From assembly GCA_051453625.1 (NCBI GenBank), contig JBOZIK010000001.1:146348262-146412261 (forward strand): a stretch of 64,000 nucleotides of DNA. The letters are read 5' to 3'. Both the position numbers and the translations under genes were made by a program. The DNA is from Welwitschia mirabilis. Lineage: Eukaryota; Gnetophyta; Gnetopsida; Welwitschiales. Under the pieces are notes generated by a model. The model had not been told where the DNA came from. It worked only from the letters and a program-made list of their open reading frames with translations, and made no database searches. This document shows, piece by piece, positions 45,222 to 56,110 of the stretch; position 1 is the first letter of the stretch; every line of letters starts with the position of its first letter.

Positions 45222-45453
45222 TAGCCCCCCACTTAGTCTTTGTTAGTATTTGATAAAAACTAGGTGAAAAACTACAAATGTGAGTCAATTTTAAAAAGTC
45301 AATCTGGAAATTATAAAATAACCTCATAAAACACATCACATAGAAAAATAACATCTAATGCATAATGTGTATGAAGTGAAAAATTTAAAATTATGTCTAT
45401 AAAAGCCCCAAAATGACTAAAAAATTAATGAAAATAAGCTATGAAAATGAGTC
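45222..45453 (-). other. polypurine tract and 3' region upstream of LTR E
   Basis: Reverse strand AAGTGGGGGGCTA (45,222-45,235) then sequence matching 49,535-49,755 closely enough to align by eye. It runs into a 100-N gap. Confidence 0.7.
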
Positions 45454-45553
45454 NNNNNNNNNNNNNNNNNNNNNNNNNNNNNNNNNNNNNNNNNNNNNNN
45501 NNNNNNNNNNNNNNNNNNNNNNNNNNNNNNNNNNNNNNNNNNNNNNNNNNNNN
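45454..45553. other. assembly gap of exactly 100 N
   Basis: Fixed-length filler at the point where LTR orientation switches from reverse (left) to forward (right). The adjacency across it should not be trusted. Confidence 0.95.
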
Positions 45554-46040
45554 CTCTTTCAGATGATTTGGAATACTAGATCCCAGAGATGAGTAGCGAT
45601 TATCTCACTTTTAGACTTTAGCTCACTATTTATAGGACATGGACATATAAGTATCAGAAGAGCCAGAGTGACCTTAGGTATAGATGTTTGCAGTTGGGGC
45701 CATACCTCCTGATAGAGATCACTAAGAACATCAGATGTTTCATGGATCAAGGTATCTAGACCTTAGACTAGAGGATGTATAATGTTAATCAAAGGATGTA
45801 CATATTATAACAAAAGATCCTAACTATTAAGAGGAGAGTCTAGCACTCTAAGGACTAGATTATGAACATGCACTAGTGCGTTATTTCAATTTAGTAGAGT
45901 GTGATAGTTGATATTCCAGAGATTGTATGTGTTTAAGGTGACGAGATGGTCCATTCTATTTCTACATTCTTAGGCTTACATTTTTCTATAGATCTTGCAC
46001 ATCCTCCCTCTTCTCCCCTTATATTTATGCTAGCTACCTA
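45554..46040. other. unassigned, less AT-rich segment
   Basis: Base composition differs from the surroundings in the same way as 7,100-7,950. A 63-codon reverse open stretch (45,559-45,750; WPQLQTSIPKVTLALL) is not recognised. It may be a remnant of an accessory element ORF. Confidence 0.35.
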
Positions 46041-46559
46041 GACTGAATTTATTCTGTAATGATGAGAGAAGTGATTTTACCTTATTTTGTATCTTTCCTT
46101 CTATGTATTTTTGTACTAAAACTTATTATTTATATACATATTCTCTTGGAGTTCAGCATGGTGTACCTTTTTTCTAATTCTTATGAGTTTCTTTATTTTT
46201 CATAAGATATGATGAGGACTGATTTTATTTGGGTAATCTTTTATTCATTGCTACTTAATTTAGTGGGGGTTTTACTTATATACTAATTAATTATCTAAAA
46301 AATTTATGTCACAGGTTTCTATTTTCAAAGAGCATTTTTTGAGCCTATCGTCTTCCCTATTGTCCAAATGATAACCTGGATTATGATATGACTAATTTTC
46401 AAATTAGATGAAATGTTTAGTTTTTAACTTCTTAGGATTCAATTTGTAGCTCTAAAAATTTTTCTGAGATAATTTCTTTAGTACCTTCACTATCTTTATT
46501 GTTAAATAAGTTGACTTAAAACAAGGTTTCATGGACTCACAAGACTAAGTGGAGGGCTA
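46041..46559 (+). other. 3' untranslated region and polypurine tract before LTR G
   Basis: Forward 3' region of a gypsy element: a GAGTTCAGC block (46,150) also occurs at 4,907, a TATCGTC...GTCC dyad lies at 46,345-46,380, and the tract AAGTGGAGGGCTA ends at 46,559. Confidence 0.6.
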
Positions 46560-47651
46560 TGTTGCGCTACCAACTTATGTATATTTGATAGAGTATTTTA
46601 AGTGGTTTTGTAAAATATTAGATAGGTATATGCTAGATTTCCACAATAATAGAGAGATGAGATGAAAGAGATAAAAACACATAATCTACATGATATTTCA
46701 TAGTATTTAGAGTAGTTTCTAATACTTCTTATTTCTAAGATAGATTTCCTATAAACATTGAGACTAATACATTAAATAAACACTTGTTAAAGACCATCAT
46801 CCACCTCATTGTCCAGACGATAATATGGATGATAGGATAGTTAAGGCTAATGAGGATGCTGACTATGATCAATCTAGCAGTGACATGGATTATTCATGAG
46901 ATAGCATCATTTACTATATTATCCACATGACCATTAGGATGACATCTATTATAATGTTCCATTAAATATTCACCTAACTCCTATCACTTTTTTATATGTT
47001 CTTTTGGTTTGGCTATTAGGGTTGTACCTGTGCCCCTCTATCTATCTTGTTATTATGTGTTGAGTCAATAAGTATCAATTTTATCCTCAACTTTATTTTG
47101 TTTACACCAAAAATTCTCATGATAGGAGTTCAAAGGGCCATAGATCCATTCTGGTAATTATAGATAGACGTATTTCTTAGTGTTAGACTATGCTTCCTCC
47201 ATTGAGGTGTAGCTACTTTATAATACAAATGTTGCTTGAGTAATATAAAGATTTCTTTTCCATTTCTTATACTTATTTAGTTTTATCCCTTATATCTTAT
47301 ATTCCTTTTGATTCAATAATAGTTTCTTAGATGATATAGGTTATGAGACAACCTTTATCAAGGTTGAGCATTATTAATTTAAGCGCATTATTCCTTTTTA
47401 TTCCTATATTAGCTTTGCATAAGTGTGTTGCATTATATTTCTTTGCATTGAAACTTATTTTTGTTGATAGGACATAGAGTGTTTTTTGTGAAAATAAATT
47501 CTCTTTCTCTAGCCTAAGCCTTTAACAAATTACAACATTTGGATCAACCCCAATCTATATTAGTATGTTGTGTTGTGCAGATATCTATTTTATTTGTGAA
47601 TGATATGATCTTCTTGAGCTTAAGTTGTTTGCATAATTGTGTAATAAAATA
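46560..47651 (+). repeat. gypsy LTR G (forward)
   Basis: 1,092 bp starting TGTTGCGCTACCAAC and ending near GTGTAATAAAATA. It is the reverse complement relative of the LTRs at 16,599 and 44,085. Because a polypurine tract precedes it, it is a 3' LTR of a forward element whose body is absent. TATA region degraded. Confidence 0.8.
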
Positions 47652-48497
47652 GTTAGAAAGCTTCAAGTTAGTATTAATGATAGAAATCATGACCATTATT
47701 AAGATGACTTTACATGATAATTAGAGTTGAAAGATATAGAATGAATATTTCATGTCTACAATGCACATTTATGAATTTGGTAGAGATTTTTTTTAATAAA
47801 CTGCATGTTCCTCTTTAGAAGTAGGATGAATAAGATGCATGAAAAGCCATTGATAGTAAGCTCATAGAGATAATTTAAAAATTAATGGCCAATCTACATA
47901 AAAATTTGATTAATAGAAGTAAGTTAAGCTATACCAACTACTATACTTTGTAGGATACATTTTATGCAAAGAATGATCTCATATTGATTAACCTCATTAT
48001 GAGCATGAATAACATTCATTATGAAAAAGGTTAAATACTTTAACTCATATATTAAATGATAGATATTAAGATAAACATTATTAAGATAAATCCTAAGAAT
48101 CAAATATGCATTCATTACATCAACTTAATTCATTATTATTTGGAGGATTCATCTCTTCATAGCTATATTTAATCTCTTCATGAAAGTAAGTAGCTATGTA
48201 ATATGAACTTGAACATGCTTAGTAAGGATCTTATTATCATATAAGTATACTTTAACTTCATAAGCTCTTCATTTTGTGATATAGCAGTCAAATTTTCTCA
48301 TTCTTATGGTCCCCTTCATTAATATAAATAGTCTTCTAGCAGCTTTAATCTATAAAAGGAAGTGCATTGTGATAACTTTAAGGCTCTATAGAAATACAAA
48401 GTTAAGAAATATAATCAAACTTAACTAAGAAAAGTTAATTTTACAATATTACCAATCTTAAGAAGAATATATATTAGTACTCATGACGTGGAAGATA
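47652..48497. other. unassigned sequence between LTR G and LTR Y
   Basis: No element domain recognised. The reverse open stretch at 47,924-48,115 (63 codons, hydrophobic) has no known motif. It could be flanking DNA that LTR G or Y inserted into. Confidence 0.35.
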
Positions 48498-48502
48498 AAG
48501 TT

Positions 48503-49519
48503 TATTGTGGTGCATATTTTTGCATACACACTCTAGTATGAGTGGAAGTGATCCAAATGTCGTATCTCATTGAATACTTACAAGAGGAGAATAAGGATTG
48601 ATTTTCATAAGAGTAAGTAATCAAAATTAAAGAACAATGTTGAGAAAAAGATACAATGCAAATGCAAATGTAACTAAATCTAAATGCAATGCAAAATAAA
48701 GCTAAACTACTTTCTTTCAGCCTTAACAAAGGATGCACTTAAGATCTATATTATTAATGAAATTCTCATTAAATCAAGGCAATATAAACCATAAGAGATA
48801 TTTGATAACTAATATGAATAAATAAAAATAGATTTTTTATATTAAAAAGAAACCAATATCTAGGTTACAAAATAATCGAGCCACAATGGAGGATGCACAA
48901 TCCTCTACCAAGAGCATGTCTTCTTGCTCTTGAATCTCCTATCACAAGAATTTCTAGTGCATTGAAGAAAGAAAGAAGAGTTGAATGGAAGTCTTATTTA
49001 TAGGGTTACAAATTAAAACCAACATAGAAAATGCAAATTAAAACATGCTTCATTATAGAAAAGAAATAAATGAAATAGATAATAGTTGGTTGACAGTTAC
49101 AACTCTCATCCTGACTATTGTCTAAACAACCAAGGAGACAATGGCTCTTTATAAAACACGACTTAACAATGTCAGCTTAGCATCCACATTAGCATCTAAT
49201 ATGGCATGAATAGTATTAATGTCCTATATATTGTGGGGATGACAAAGGGAACAATAGTTTTGTTAATCATCCAAATGAGGAGAAGCTAGCCTTTTCCATT
49301 AGTAATCGAGAAGCTAGCCTTTTCCATCAGTAATCTTCCTTCAAAAGCCATGTGTATCAGAATGTGTCTTAAATTACTTAAATCTTACTAAGAATTATAG
49401 ATTTCTAAGATCTTCCATTGATTCTTCAAAATTCTCAGAATTGCATCTAAGTCTATATAAATGTCCTGTGAAACAACTTATAAAACTCCATCAAATACAC
49501 AAAAATTGATAACACATCA
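48503..49519 (-). repeat. gypsy LTR Y (reverse)
   Basis: 1,017 bp with reverse-strand end ...CACCACAATA at 48,503 and start at 49,519. Reverse TATA box at 48,993-49,002. It has a private 28-bp tandem duplication (49,280-49,335) absent from the other LTRs. Confidence 0.83.
49280..49335. repeat. 28-bp tandem duplication in LTR Y
   Basis: Two units, 49,280-49,307 and 49,308-49,335, starting GAGAAGCTAGCC and differing at one base. The related LTRs at 45,008 and 55,508 have one unit. Confidence 0.9.
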
Positions 49520-51080
49520 TAGCCCTCCACTTAGCCTTTGTCAAGCCTTGACAAAATTTAGAGAGAAAACTACAAATGCAAACTAATTTATCTTTAAAAA
49601 AAAATCTAAACATTATAAATAGACTTATAAAACATGTCACATAGCAAAATACTAAGTTATGCATCATGTATATGAAAATTTCAAAATTATGTCTCATGAA
49701 ACCTTTGAAATAACTCAAAAAGTTTATAAAAATAAGCCATAAAAATGGGTCTTACTTTCCCCCTAAGAAAAATAATACATCCTATATTGGTTAATAAAGC
49801 AAAAAAAGTAGACAAGAGTGAGAAGGAAGATGATGGATTTTTTTGATTTTAGACAACTTTCTAAATTAAGTACAAAGTCAAGTAAATAAATGTCAAATTT
49901 GAAAAATATAGATGTATGAAATATTCTACTAAGCAAAGAAAATGTTTCATTATAAAATAATTATAAGTAGCATTGAGAAGTTCAAAATACTAAAAATAAA
50001 CATAAAAAATTATTTATTCAAGCAAAAAATCAAATCTTTAATAAAAACTAAGCAAGAAAAGTATTAAATGTTTAGGTCCTAAAATGATAAGAAAATACAG
50101 AAATGACTTTGAAATAACTAACCAAACAACAAAAAAAACAAAAGTAATAGACATAAGGCAATATAAAAAAGATAGCCTACCTACTCAAAATTTTAACCTA
50201 GCAAGTCTTGTGAGAGAAATCATAACATTACTTAATTTTAAAATGCATGACTTGATGTAAAAAAAATTTCATTTAATGAGGCAGTAGTTATGATAATGCT
50301 AAAAATCAAATGCTTTAAACAATAAATGATAAGACTAAAGAGTTCCTCAAAAATAAACTCACCTGCCTACATCTCAAAACAAACACTTAAATCTTAAAAA
50401 ATGAAATGATCATGTCGAAAGATGAAGAGTCTAAAAAATAATTAATTCTTTTAATGATACTAGGAATATCACTAATCCAATAGGCTCTATGTTTTTATTA
50501 TTTTATTATCTTACTATACATGATGAAAGGAGTGCAACTATAGTCTGAGAAGTAAGGACCCATGAAGCATGGGCAACTGATCCCCTCGTGGAATTCCCAC
50601 AGCTATCATATTACACTGTTAAAGGCCCTTTTTTGAAAATTTTACTCCAACATACTCGCATTAGGACATCAGGGTAACCATGTTTTTAAGCTATCTCAAA
50701 TATAAAACATGAAGTTAAAGATATAAAAGAACACCCTTAAATAATTTAAGACCTTTTCATCATTGAGAAAAACATTAAAAATAAAACATCTTTCTTCAAA
50801 CTAAAATTCATAGAGGTGTAAATGTTTTAATATTGGGTGAATCCAATCTTACCACTATAAAATGCCCAAGAAAAAGACTAGTCATAGAAATAAATACATA
50901 AGTCATGTTTGAAAGATGATCAACTAACATTATAATGGCCTCCAAAGGAAAAATCTAAGATAAGATTCAAAAGATTACTCCTATATTTCCAACATTTTGT
51001 CATTAACTTTTTAAATTTCTTTAGTGGTTAAGTTAAAAATATCAATAGAGCCATTAGAATTTACTTTCTCAGAAAGGTAA
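49520..51080 (-). other. polypurine tract and 3' region of the LTR Y element
   Basis: Tract CTAAGTGGAGGGCTA (reverse) at 49,520-49,534. Blocks at 50,520-50,650, 50,800-50,940 and 50,960-51,080 match 4,170-4,330 and 3,840-3,920 of element A (reverse complement) and 9,880-10,330 of element B. Non-coding. Confidence 0.7.
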
Positions 51081-51560
51081 GGATCTAATCATAGATTAAA
51101 AAATAAAGTTAAAATCATAAAAACATAAGAGAAAAAAGGAAAAACCCAAGAAAACAAATTTTATTCAAATCTATTTAACACTTTTATTAAAAAGGAAGAA
51201 AAAGAAAAGGATTTATTTATATGGTCTCAAGATATTGCATTCTTTCAAAGAAATAAGGCCCAAATCAAATGTTCACCAATTGATAAAATATAAAAGGTAT
51301 ATAACTATTTTTACATAGAATCAATTAGAAGAAGAAAGGGATAGCAGGCAAAACATAAGCACACAAATTTTAGAAGTCAAAAATGAGATTAATGTTGACT
51401 TTAGTAAACAGTTTTCATTAATTATAAGAGTTTTATTTTAATCATCATAAAGAAAAATATGTTCTAGTCTAGTATAAAGATTTTTCAAATTCAAATTCAA
51501 ATTATTATTTTTAGTTTCTAGCCTATGTAGTAGATATCTCCTTGAAGGTGTAAGTTATCA
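51081..51560. other. junction segment replacing RT-RNase H-integrase
   Basis: About 400-480 bp of A-rich sequence with no similarity seen to RT, RNase H or integrase. It marks the point where the 3' region meets the protease end. Confidence 0.5.
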
Positions 51561-52345
51561 TTTAATAGTTGGACTTCCTTATAATATAAGGGTTTCATTT
51601 CTTCTACATTTTAATCTAAAAAGTCATGTTCAAAGTTGGATGTATCAAAGAATCTTACATTCTTAATATCAAGTGGATCATCATAAAAAATACGCTTATG
51701 TAATGTCGATCCTCTTTCTCTAAGGAAATGATGTTGAAGAAATAAAGTTGGTTTGATTTTACTTTCTATATCCATTTCATCACCTAGGTCCTTTTTAGTG
51801 GAATCAAAAACTTACTTCAAGGGAATGATGTTTAATAAATAAAGTTAATTTAATTTTACTTTCTATGTCCATTTCATCACCGAGGTATTTTTCAGTGGCA
51901 TCAAAAACTCTAATTGTAAACATATTATTTTCTAAATAACATTCATCATTCCAGTCCTAGTATCAATAATGCAATGGGCTATTGCATAGAAGGCTTATCC
52001 TAGAAGTGATGGGTATCCTCTGTTGTGTTCAACCTCTATGAAAATTACATCTATTAGGTATAAAACCTCTTCAATTTAGATTATTAAGTCTTTAATAACT
52101 CCTAAAGTTTTCTTAACTAAAGATTCTGCTAACTCTAAGAGAACCTAAGTAGGTTTTAGTCTATCTTCTAAGCTAAGTCTTTTACAATATCTAATGGCAT
52201 GATATTAATACTCACTCTAATGTCTACTAAAGCTCTCTTGATATTTTTGTTCCCCTCTAATGTGATATTCACCATTACTGCTTCTGGACCTTTAAAGTTT
52301 GAAGATTTTTATAACACTAAATTTTTGAGGAATTGGCTAAAAAGA
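51560..52345 (-). pseudogene. gypsy aspartic protease remnant (right-hand element)
   Basis: Reverse strand near 52,180-52,250 reads RALVDIRVSINIMPLDIVKD. Here the catalytic Asp is present but the Gly of the DxGxS turn is Arg. Downstream pieces (SLVKKTLGVIKDL-like near 52,090-52,130; EVEHNRGYP near 52,005-52,030) match the sister proteases. A 97-bp tandem duplication lies in the distal part (51,727-51,823 and 51,824-51,920). Confidence 0.75.
51727..51920. repeat. 97-bp tandem duplication
   Basis: Two imperfect units sharing AATGATG, AATAAAGTT, TTTTACTTTCTAT, TCCATTTCATCACC and GTGGxATCAAAAACT in the same order. It would duplicate part of the protease-RT linker. Confidence 0.8.
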
Positions 52346-52639
52346 CTCTATTAAGAATAACTCATTTTTATTTTCTTATTATTAAATTTTTCCATAGATT
52401 TGTGTACCCTAAATTTTGTTGTAAAAGTCTCCAAAAGGGTAATTTTATACTTACATTTTTCATCAAGGCTTTAAGATGCTCAGTGAAAGTTAAATTAGAA
52501 TTAAGCCTATCAAACTAAAAGGTATCTAGTTTATTTTGTGAAGAATTTTTCTTTTTATTTTTACCAAGAGAAGGAAAGTTAGAAATGTTATCTTCTTTTT
52601 TATCATCTCTAGTATCATTTTGGGAGGTTAGTGCTTCAT

Positions 52640-53960
52640 AAGGAGGAGGGTTTGTTTTTTAACCACTTTGTGTTACAACCTTAAAATCTATTCTCATTTT
52701 GTTAGAGTTTGATAAAGGTTGTATAGCTAATGTTCCTTGTGGTTTTTGATTTACCAACATTAATTGTTAAATAACTTTTACTAAGTCATCAAGTTTGGCA
52801 TTTGTTATTTCTTATGATTTTCTGAATTCATCTATAAATTTTGTGAGTGAATCATTGGGATATTAAAAGTTTGATGAACTTGGTTGAAAATTTGAATTTT
52901 GGAATTGATTTTTAAAAGGTTGAAAATTATTTTGAAAATGTGTGTTTAACCTAGGTTGTAACTGAAAGTTTAAACATTTTTTGTTAAAAGGACAAAATTA
53001 TTCATGTATCTTTTCTTTGTAGGTGGGCAAAACTTGACATTTTTTAGTTATGTGGTAATTGTCCTGACATAAGTCACATGTTGGCATAATATTATTTTTA
53101 GTTGCTAATTTGACATCTAAGATCATTTTAGTATATCTTGCCAAAGTTGTTGTGAAATTTCTAATTAGATTTATAGAGTTATTTTTTACCTCCTTTTCTT
53201 GTTTAACCTCCTTCAAATCTTTGATAAGTTGGCCTATAGTATGGTTTTTCTTTGATGTTGGCCAAGTTTGGCTGACTTTCATACGTTATTCTAATTTTTT
53301 TAGGCATTTTCTAAGGTGAGATTCATAAGGTTTCCACCATAGGAGAAGTCTACAAGTCATTTTATGAGGGGATTTAGTTTACTATAAAAGTAGTTAATTA
53401 GTTCTTCTGATAGAAAAGTATCTACTGGATTAGAATGAATTGCTATAAAGAAATGTTTGTATGTGGAAGCATAGTCCTCATTTGGTTGTTGTTGAAAGTT
53501 TATTACTTTCTTTTTCCTTTTTTCTAATAGTTTCTTCACTGATGAACCTTTTAATGAAGGCCTCCTAAACTTGATCCCAATATTTTAAGCTTTTGTGGGA
53601 TATAGTTTTTAGCTAATTTTTAGCTCTTCCTTTTAATGTCATGAGAAAAATGACTATGTATCTTTTATCAGTAATCCTCTTCTTTCCATTTCCAAGGTAA
53701 GACTTAACTGTTCTATGTCTGCAATATGTTGGAGGAGATCCTCATCATATTCACCACTAAATATTAAATAGTTATTTACATTTTTTAGCTCAACATCATC
53801 TCCTAGGGATAGATCAAAAGGAGTTTGAATCTCTCATTTCATATTTGTTAGTAATTCCCTGAGGGTAAGATTTGCATTAGGACCTAGATTAAAGACCGTA
53901 CAACTTGCCTTTACTTTTGGGCAGTGTTTGATATTATAAACTGATTATTTTTTACAAAAT
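52640..53960 (-). pseudogene. gag remnant (right-hand element)
   Basis: Reverse strand: capsid piece 53,357-53,539 (EKRKKKVINFQQQPNEDYA, LSEELINYFYSKLNPL, matching the family's NFxQ...ESLYxxWERF...FYxGL region) and a 94-codon open stretch 52,998-53,282 with SQTWPTSKKNHTIGQLIKDL and a complete knuckle CDLCQDNYHITKKC (C-X2-C-X4-H-X4-C). This is the only gypsy knuckle in the window with all four ligands. PTYKEKIHE follows as in elements B and C. Frameshifts and stops elsewhere. Confidence 0.82.
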
Positions 53961-54585
53961 TTTCTTAAATGGGATAAAATTCAAGAAAAATGAATTCAAA
54001 AGGAAGATTGTATACACTTGAAGATTGCTTTTTTGATTTAATTTTGAAGTCTACCAGTTCTTATCTAATGTTCTCTTCTATTAACATCCTTTATTTCTAA
54101 TACTTCTTTCTTGAACCGAACATATCACAGCATCCTACAAATATAAAACAATAGAAAACTAAATAAAAAATCAAAAATAGTAATATTAACTATCATAGGG
54201 ATGACAGAGGGGATGACATATACAAAAAGCAGAAAATAGAAATTTAATGAAGCAAAAAGCCAAAAGCTGGAAAAACACATAGGCTGTCATCCTTCTGGTT
54301 GTATGGATGATATAGGAGATGATAGAAATTGATTATTTTGATAATAACAGAAAATACAAACTATAATATGAAAACAAAAACTAAAATCATAAACAGTTGT
54401 CCTACCTGTTACGAGGATGATGGAGGGGATGGCAGTAATTTTACTAGTAAAACCAAAACTAAAAAATTGCAAATAAAAAACCTATAATTTCTAATTAAAA
54501 TATAATGTTGTTATGGATAAATAACCAAATGGAAATCTAATGTAATCACCCAAATGATAACAATCCTCGTGTTTCTTAGTAGCCT
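53961..54585 (-). other. 5' leader of right-hand element
   Basis: Untranslated leader with three dyad motifs of the GTCATCC/GGATGA type (54,184-54,211; 54,282-54,325; 54,399-54,438). No coding sequence. Confidence 0.55.
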
Positions 54586-54604
54586 TCCCTGATAATAGTA
54601 TTAA
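54586..54604 (-). promoter_or_regulatory. primer binding site, tRNA-Asp type, strongly decayed
   Basis: Reverse strand TAATACTATTATCAGGGAAG sits where TGGCGCCGTTGCCGGGGAAG is expected after the LTR. GGCTACTAAG continues the family's conserved sequence. Recognisable mainly from position. Confidence 0.55.
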
Positions 54605-54606
54605 AA

Positions 54607-55717
54607 TGTTGTGGTGCATATTTGTGTAAATGATTACACTCACAAAGATTCTATCATTCACAACTAAAATAGATATATGCATAACACAGCACACTAATAT
54701 AGATGGAGGTTGATCCAAATGTCCTAATCTGTCGAAGGCCTAGGCTAGAGTAAGAGAAGTGATTTCAAATAAGAAATACTTTGTATTGTACCTACAAAAA
54801 TAATTGTAATGTAGGAAAAGTATAATGCAACTTGCTTATGCAAAGTATATCTAGGAAAAGGAAATAATAATGCACCTAAACTAATAATGCTTAACCTTGA
54901 TAAAGGTTGCCCTCATAACCTATATCACTCAAGAAACTGTCACTGAATTAGTAGAAATATAACCTATGAGGATTAAGAACAAACAAGCATAGGTTAAAAA
55001 AAATTTTTTTAATACTACTCGAACTACATCCGTGTTATAAAGTAGCCACATCTCAATGGAGAAAACTCTGCCCAACTCTAAAGAATATATCTCTCTACAA
55101 CTATGAGGATGGATCTCTGGCTCTTCGAACTCTGGTCATGAGAATTTTTGGTGCAAATGAAGATGGAGAGAAGAGTCAAAGGGGGGGTCTTATTTATAGG
55201 GTTACAAAGTAAAAACTGACACATAAAAGTGCTATAAAATGGATGAAATTAACAAAGGTCAGCTATCAATTATATTATCATCTTAGTTATCATGGGGTTA
55301 ACCAAGGGAACAATGGGTCAACCATTATAGTGGTTGTCCTACCTGTTATTCAAATGATATATGGAACAATAGCCTTTTATAAAGCATGATTTAGCAGTGT
55401 TAGCTCAGCATCCACATTAGCATCCAATATGGCTTGTGTAGTGTTGTTATCCTATCTATCCTAAGAATGATAGAGTGGATGATAGTCTTATTTGTTTATC
55501 TAAGTAAGAAGAAGATATTCTTTTCTATTAGTAATATTCCTTAAGGCCATGTGTGTCAGAATATGATTTCAATGCCTCAATTATGTCAAGAATTGCACAT
55601 TCCTAAGATCTTCCATTAATTATTTAAAATCCTTAGAATTGCATCTAAACTTGTATAAATTTCCTACAAAATATCTCATAAAAGCCCATCAAATACATAC
55701 AAATTGGTAGTACATCA
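54607..55717 (-). repeat. gypsy LTR X (5' LTR, reverse), outer right LTR of the inserted block
   Basis: 1,111 bp, reverse strand TGATGTACTACCAATTTG... to ...ATGCACCACAACA, with canonical TG/CA ends. Reverse TATA box TATAAATAAG at 55,189-55,198. Closest by eye to LTR E. Confidence 0.87.
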
Positions 55718-56110
55718 TAAGTTTATATGTCTATTCTCATAGAACATTTTTACTACTTCATTTCTATAATTGATTAGAAAGCTAGAGGTATTAAGAATAA
55801 TCTTCCTAACATAAAAGGTGATTGTTTTTTATTATCTTCTATTTTTAAAGCTACAAAATTAATTGGGTAGTAAAATTCATTGAGTTACACCAAAACGTCT
55901 TCTACCATTTGCTTACAAATTTTAGGTGAGTGTTTAGTGAGTTGTAAAGTTATTTTAGTTTTATTAATCCTTTTAAATCAATCTTTTTACATAAAGAATT
56001 AAGTTCAAATTAGCTTTTAATTATAACATGATTTATTAGTTCTCTTATTACCTTTGATATATGTAGAGAACTCTAATTCCCAAACTATATTAAAGTTTGT
56101 TTTAATCTAT
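55718..56110 (-). pseudogene. gypsy protease remnant (element F, part 1)
   Basis: Reverse strand near 55,780-55,995 reads KITLQLTKHSPKICK, MVEDVLV, LNEFYYPINFVALKIED and SPFMLGRLFLIP, matching the protease wall and PLILGRPF strand. The active-site segment near 56,030-56,075 is broken, with Tyr for Asp. It ends at 55,718 at the outer LTR X terminus. The reading frame resumes at 44,079 on the far side of the inserted block. Confidence 0.75.

Larger units (their letters stand above)
48503..55718 (-). mobile_element. gypsy element D/X-Y, gag-protease with no RT, RNase H or integrase
   Basis: Reads as one reverse element: 5' LTR (54,607-55,717), tRNA-Asp primer site, leader, gag, protease, an unassigned 400 bp, 3' region, polypurine tract, 3' LTR (48,503-49,519). 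RT, RNase H and integrase are missing between about 51,500 and 51,080. AAGTT at 48,498-48,502 and 55,719-55,723 could be a target duplication but is one base off the TG end. The left LTR is clearly more diverged from the right LTR than LTR E is, so the two halves may come from different copies. Confidence 0.6.
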
